7,118 nt of DNA from Ktedonobacteraceae bacterium (GTDB lineage: Bacteria > Chloroflexota > Ktedonobacteria > Ktedonobacterales > Ktedonobacteraceae), in assembly GCA_014896635.1 (NCBI GenBank), contig JADBKA010000248.1, forward strand, positions 1 to 7,118, read 5' to 3'. Shown here one piece after another: positions 5,755-7,118 of the stretch (position 1 is the first letter of the stretch; every line of letters begins with the position of its first letter). The notes under the pieces were generated by a model. The model searched no databases, was not told the DNA's origin, and saw only the letters and a list, made by a program, of their open reading frames with translations. Both the position numbers and the translations under genes were made by a program.

Positions 5755-5803
5755 TTGACCACTTTTGTCAAGGTGTGAGGGAAATATTTGCGTCACTTTG
5801 ACG
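5755..5803. promoter_or_regulatory. Cluster of TTGAC/GTCAA inverted motifs
   Basis: TTGAC (5755-5759) and GTCAA (5767-5771) form one inverted pair. CGTCA-ctt-TGACG (5791-5803) forms a second, perfect one. The segment also gives a longer match between GTCAAGGTG (5767-5775) and the complement of CACTTTGAC (5794-5802), with one G/A difference. It is placed about 75-125 bp before the start of the right-hand gene, as expected for operators. Function is inferred from position only. Confidence 0.35.
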
Positions 5804-5878
5804 ACATCATCTCATGGCACGTGGTCATCAGCACGCACAAGCCCTATCCATTTCATCTTCAAGAGAAAGGTAGAGGAT

Positions 5879-7118
5879 ATGGTAACTAGTATCAGTGATG
5901 TATCGGGGGATACATCCGCCGCCACACGTCACCCTCCCTCCTCGGTCGAGGGTATTCCGAAAGAGCGGGTGGCCGCATCGACGTTATATCTGCTTGAGCG
6001 TCTGTTTCCAGGCCAGCACGGGATCGATTTTCTGGCACGTCTGCTGCGCCATGCCCAGGAAAAACAACTGGTGCTGCCAGATATGGGACCGGACATAACC
6101 GATGTGGCCGTCATCACGGTGCAAAGCCTGCGCACTCTGGCACGCCTCATCAATCTTTCCTACGACACGACGGAAAAATATATCGTCACCCTCTGCCATC
6201 TGCGCATGGTGTATAAGCAGCGGATGCGACGACAGATCATCCTGCACTTCCCGCTGCGCACACTTGCCTTGCCTGACCCGGAGGCGCTCACCCCGCTCAC
6301 CGACTACAGGAGCAAAGTCGCTACCTTTGCCCGTCAGGTCAAACACCGTCTTCTCCAACTCCGCGAACATGGTGAACTGCCCTCTCCCTCATCACTTGTG
6401 CCACCTTCCGCATTTCCGATGGCCACCACACCTGACGTAGATGCCCTCTTCAACGATATCTGCCAGGCTGTGGGCCAGGAAGTAGACGCTGAGACGGCAC
6501 AACGGCTGGTGATCCGTATCCGACACGTCTTTCAGTATCATTGTCAAAGTCGCCATACTCAGTCAAAAGGCGACTTCGCTGGCAATGAATCCGTCGCACA
6601 GGCCCAAAAGGCGACTCTTTCGTCCTCAAAAGGCGACTTATTGCCAGTTCCTCGTGAGGCCATCGATCAACAGAGTCGCCTTCCGCTACCAAAAGGCGAC
6701 TCTGATTGCCTACGTGCTGATGATACTTTGCCAACTCCTTCACAAAAGTCGCCTTCCGTCAACCCGTTGCTGCCAAAAGGCGACTCTGATTGCTTGCATG
6801 CTGATGATGCTTTGCCAACTCCTTCACAAAAGTTGCTTTCTGCCGACCTGCCGCTACCAAAAGGCGACTTTTCTGCTTCAGCGCTCCCCACGCAAAGTCG
6901 TCCTTCTTCGCCAAAAGGCGACTCTTTCCTTCCTGTATCCGCACATCAAAAGGCGACTCTTTCCCTCTCTTCGCCGATTCAGAGTCGCCATACGGCACCA
7001 AAAGACGACTCGGGGGCCAAAAAAGGCGACTCTGAGCAACGTTCCCGTGACATATCGCCCGCTAACGTTAACGTTAAAAAGATTCTAGAAAGTATTACAA
7101 CGTTTAACGTTAGCATCG
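5879..7118 (+). CDS. Winged-helix-like DNA-binding protein with repeat-rich second half (partial, runs off right edge); replication-initiator candidate
   Basis: The frame is open from ATG 5879 to the window end (413 complete codons), with AAAGG (5866-5870) 8 nt upstream. Residues 28-70 are helical (VAASTLYLLERLF, then IDFLARLLRHAQEKQLVLP). Residues 79-125 look like a winged helix: a helix at VQSLRTLARLINL, a turn, a recognition helix at YDTTEKYIVTLCHLRMV, then a basic wing MRRQIILHFPL. Residues 140-165 are basic and helical; 187-221 form another helical unit. Residues 224-387 are low-complexity, with repeated (P)KGDS, QSR and QKATL peptides, including two 28-residue units (271-298 and 299-326). 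After them an ordered sequence resumes (VNVKKILESITTF). The peptides come from one DNA motif read in two frames, so the protein there is probably a flexible linker. The combination resembles replication initiators that carry their origin in the gene, but no domain is firmly recognised. It could also be a transcription regulator. Confidence 0.75.
   Translation, partial: MVTSISDVSGDTSAATRHPPSSVEGIPKERVAASTLYLLERLFPGQHGIDFLARLLRHAQEKQLVLPDMGPDITDVAVITVQSLRTLARLINLSYDTTEKYIVTLCHLRMVYKQRMRRQIILHFPLRTLALPDPEALTPLTDYRSKVATFARQVKHRLLQLREHGELPSPSSLVPPSAFPMATTPDVDALFNDICQAVGQEVDAETAQRLVIRIRHVFQYHCQSRHTQSKGDFAGNESVAQAQKATLSSSKGDLLPVPREAIDQQSRLPLPKGDSDCLRADDTLPTPSQKSPSVNPLLPKGDSDCLHADDALPTPSQKLLSADLPLPKGDFSASALPTQSRPSSPKGDSFLPVSAHQKATLSLSSPIQSRHTAPKDDSGAKKGDSEQRSRDISPANVNVKKILESITTFNVSI
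5897..5916. promoter_or_regulatory. Perfect 8-bp inverted repeat at the 5' end of the repeat-rich gene
   Basis: GATGTATC (5897-5904) and GATACATC (5909-5916) flank gggg. The element covers codons 7-13 of the gene. As DNA it could be an autoregulatory operator; as RNA a stable hairpin within initiation range. The related GATACAT heptamer also occurs at 1756-1762 in the divergent promoter region. Confidence 0.5.
6548..7031. repeat. Iteron-like array of AAAAGGCGACTCT in both orientations
   Basis: Forward copies of AAAAGGCGACT start at 6565, 6606, 6628, 6691, 6775, 6859, 6913, 6948, 7000 (one-base variant) and 7021. Complementary copies (AGTCGCC) start at 6548, 6674, 6747 and 6983, with degenerate ones at 6831 and 6896. 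Each complementary copy is followed by a forward copy at a start-to-start offset of exactly 17 bp (6548, 6674, 6896, 6983) or 28 bp (6747, 6831). The best pair (6671-6682 with 6693-6704) has 12-bp perfect arms. The forward motif is read in two frames of the gene (KGD at eight sites, QKAT at 6606 and 6948). Confidence 0.8.
6691..6858. repeat. 84-bp tandem duplication (two units)
   Basis: Units 6691-6774 and 6775-6858 are the same 84 bp with a modest number of substitutions. Each begins with AAAAGGCGACTCTGATTGC and contains TTTGCCAACTCCTTCACAAA. A partial third unit starts at 6859. The length is 28 codons, so the frame is kept. Two of the changes turn AGTCGCCTT into AGTTGCTTT, which would still pair with the next forward copy in RNA through G-U wobbles. 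Confidence 0.75.
7061..7114. repeat. AT-rich inverted repeat with AACGTT cores
   Basis: GCTAACGTTAACGTT (7061-7075) and AACGTTTAACGTTAGC (7099-7114) are inverted copies that differ by one inserted A. AACGTT occurs four times in total (one overlaps as AACGTTAACGTT). The 23-bp centre contains the palindrome TTCTAGAA (7083-7090), almost exactly at the symmetry axis. The stretch is much AT-richer than the array before it and starts 29 bp after the last repeat. It is still inside the open frame. Confidence 0.6.

Larger units (their letters stand above)
5457..5878. other. Intergenic control region before the repeat-rich gene
   Basis: About 420 bp without a convincing gene. It contains a TTGACA (5510-5515) followed after 18 nt by GACAAT (5534-5539), a weak promoter candidate with a roughly 340-nt leader. 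It also holds the palindrome at 5721-5742 and the TTGAC cluster at 5755-5803. A short minus-strand open frame (5572-5709, TTG start) has natural-looking composition but no ribosome site. A 39-codon plus-strand frame that overlaps the dinD stop (5449-5568) lacks one as well. I see no clear intrinsic terminator after dinD. Confidence 0.5.

Noticed and set aside
6450..7001. Three overlapping minus-strand open frames with QSRLL/KATF-like peptides
   Set aside because: They are complements of the same repeats and carry no start signals. The plus frame has an upstream ordered domain and a ribosome site.
6548..7031. CRISPR array
   Set aside because: Repeats are 11-13 bp, occur in both orientations with irregular gaps, and lie in an open reading frame. 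There are no cas genes.
6585..7088. Plus-strand open frame of 167 codons, offset from the main frame
   Set aside because: It is a by-product of the repeat array, which lacks stops in several frames. It has no ribosome site and no ordered domain, and lies wholly inside the gene starting at 5879.

Overview
The window reads as a piece of a mobile or accessory element (plasmid, integrated plasmid or ICE-like island) from a GC-moderate bacterium. The best guess for the host is a Ktedonobacteria-type Chloroflexota. That guess is from memory of family style: a long XRE regulator with a TPR-like C-terminus, a DinD homologue and a 'SCEGH' protein next to each other. It was not tested by search. There are no rRNA, tRNA, CRISPR or transposase genes, and no housekeeping genes.

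Layout. (1) Positions 1-1344, minus strand: a small charged coiled-coil protein (1027-1344), then a multi-spanning membrane protein with an acidic cytoplasmic N-terminus (857 down to the left edge, incomplete). A 53-bp tract of helically phased A-runs lies between them. (2) Positions 1345-1849: a control region without genes. It has two back-to-back promoters with overlapping -35 boxes, a 14-bp palindrome and several hairpins in what would be the long leader of the minus-strand genes. (3) 1850-2032, plus strand: a 60-aa excisionase/MerR-type HTH protein. (4) 2033-2238: a spacer with three perfectly phased 11-bp GGTGAC repeats that overlap a promoter candidate. (5) 2239-5456, plus strand: a tight four-gene cluster with gaps of 14-30 bp, consisting of an XRE/TPR-like regulator, a stand-alone DnaJ-type zinc-finger protein, a SCEGH-motif protein and DinD. 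(6) 5457-5878: an intergenic control region with a 9-bp-arm palindrome and TTGAC inverted motifs. (7) 5879 to the right edge: a large incomplete gene with an N-terminal winged-helix-like DNA-binding region. Its second half is packed with about 16 copies of one short DNA motif (AAAAGGCGACTCT and its complement).

How it may work together. The divergent promoters, the Xis-like HTH protein and the XRE regulator look like the decision switch of a mobile element. The four-gene cluster is probably co-transcribed under the XRE regulator and ends in DinD, whose E. coli relative is SOS-induced and modulates RecA. The right-hand gene is the most interesting part. The motif occurs in two reading frames and in both orientations, mostly as inverted pairs offset by exactly 17 or 28 bp (one helical turn apart), and it is followed by an AT-rich AACGTT inverted repeat. 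That pattern suggests selection on the DNA or RNA rather than on the peptide. A replication initiator carrying its own iteron origin inside its coding sequence, as in the lambda O gene, is the leading hypothesis. It is inference only.
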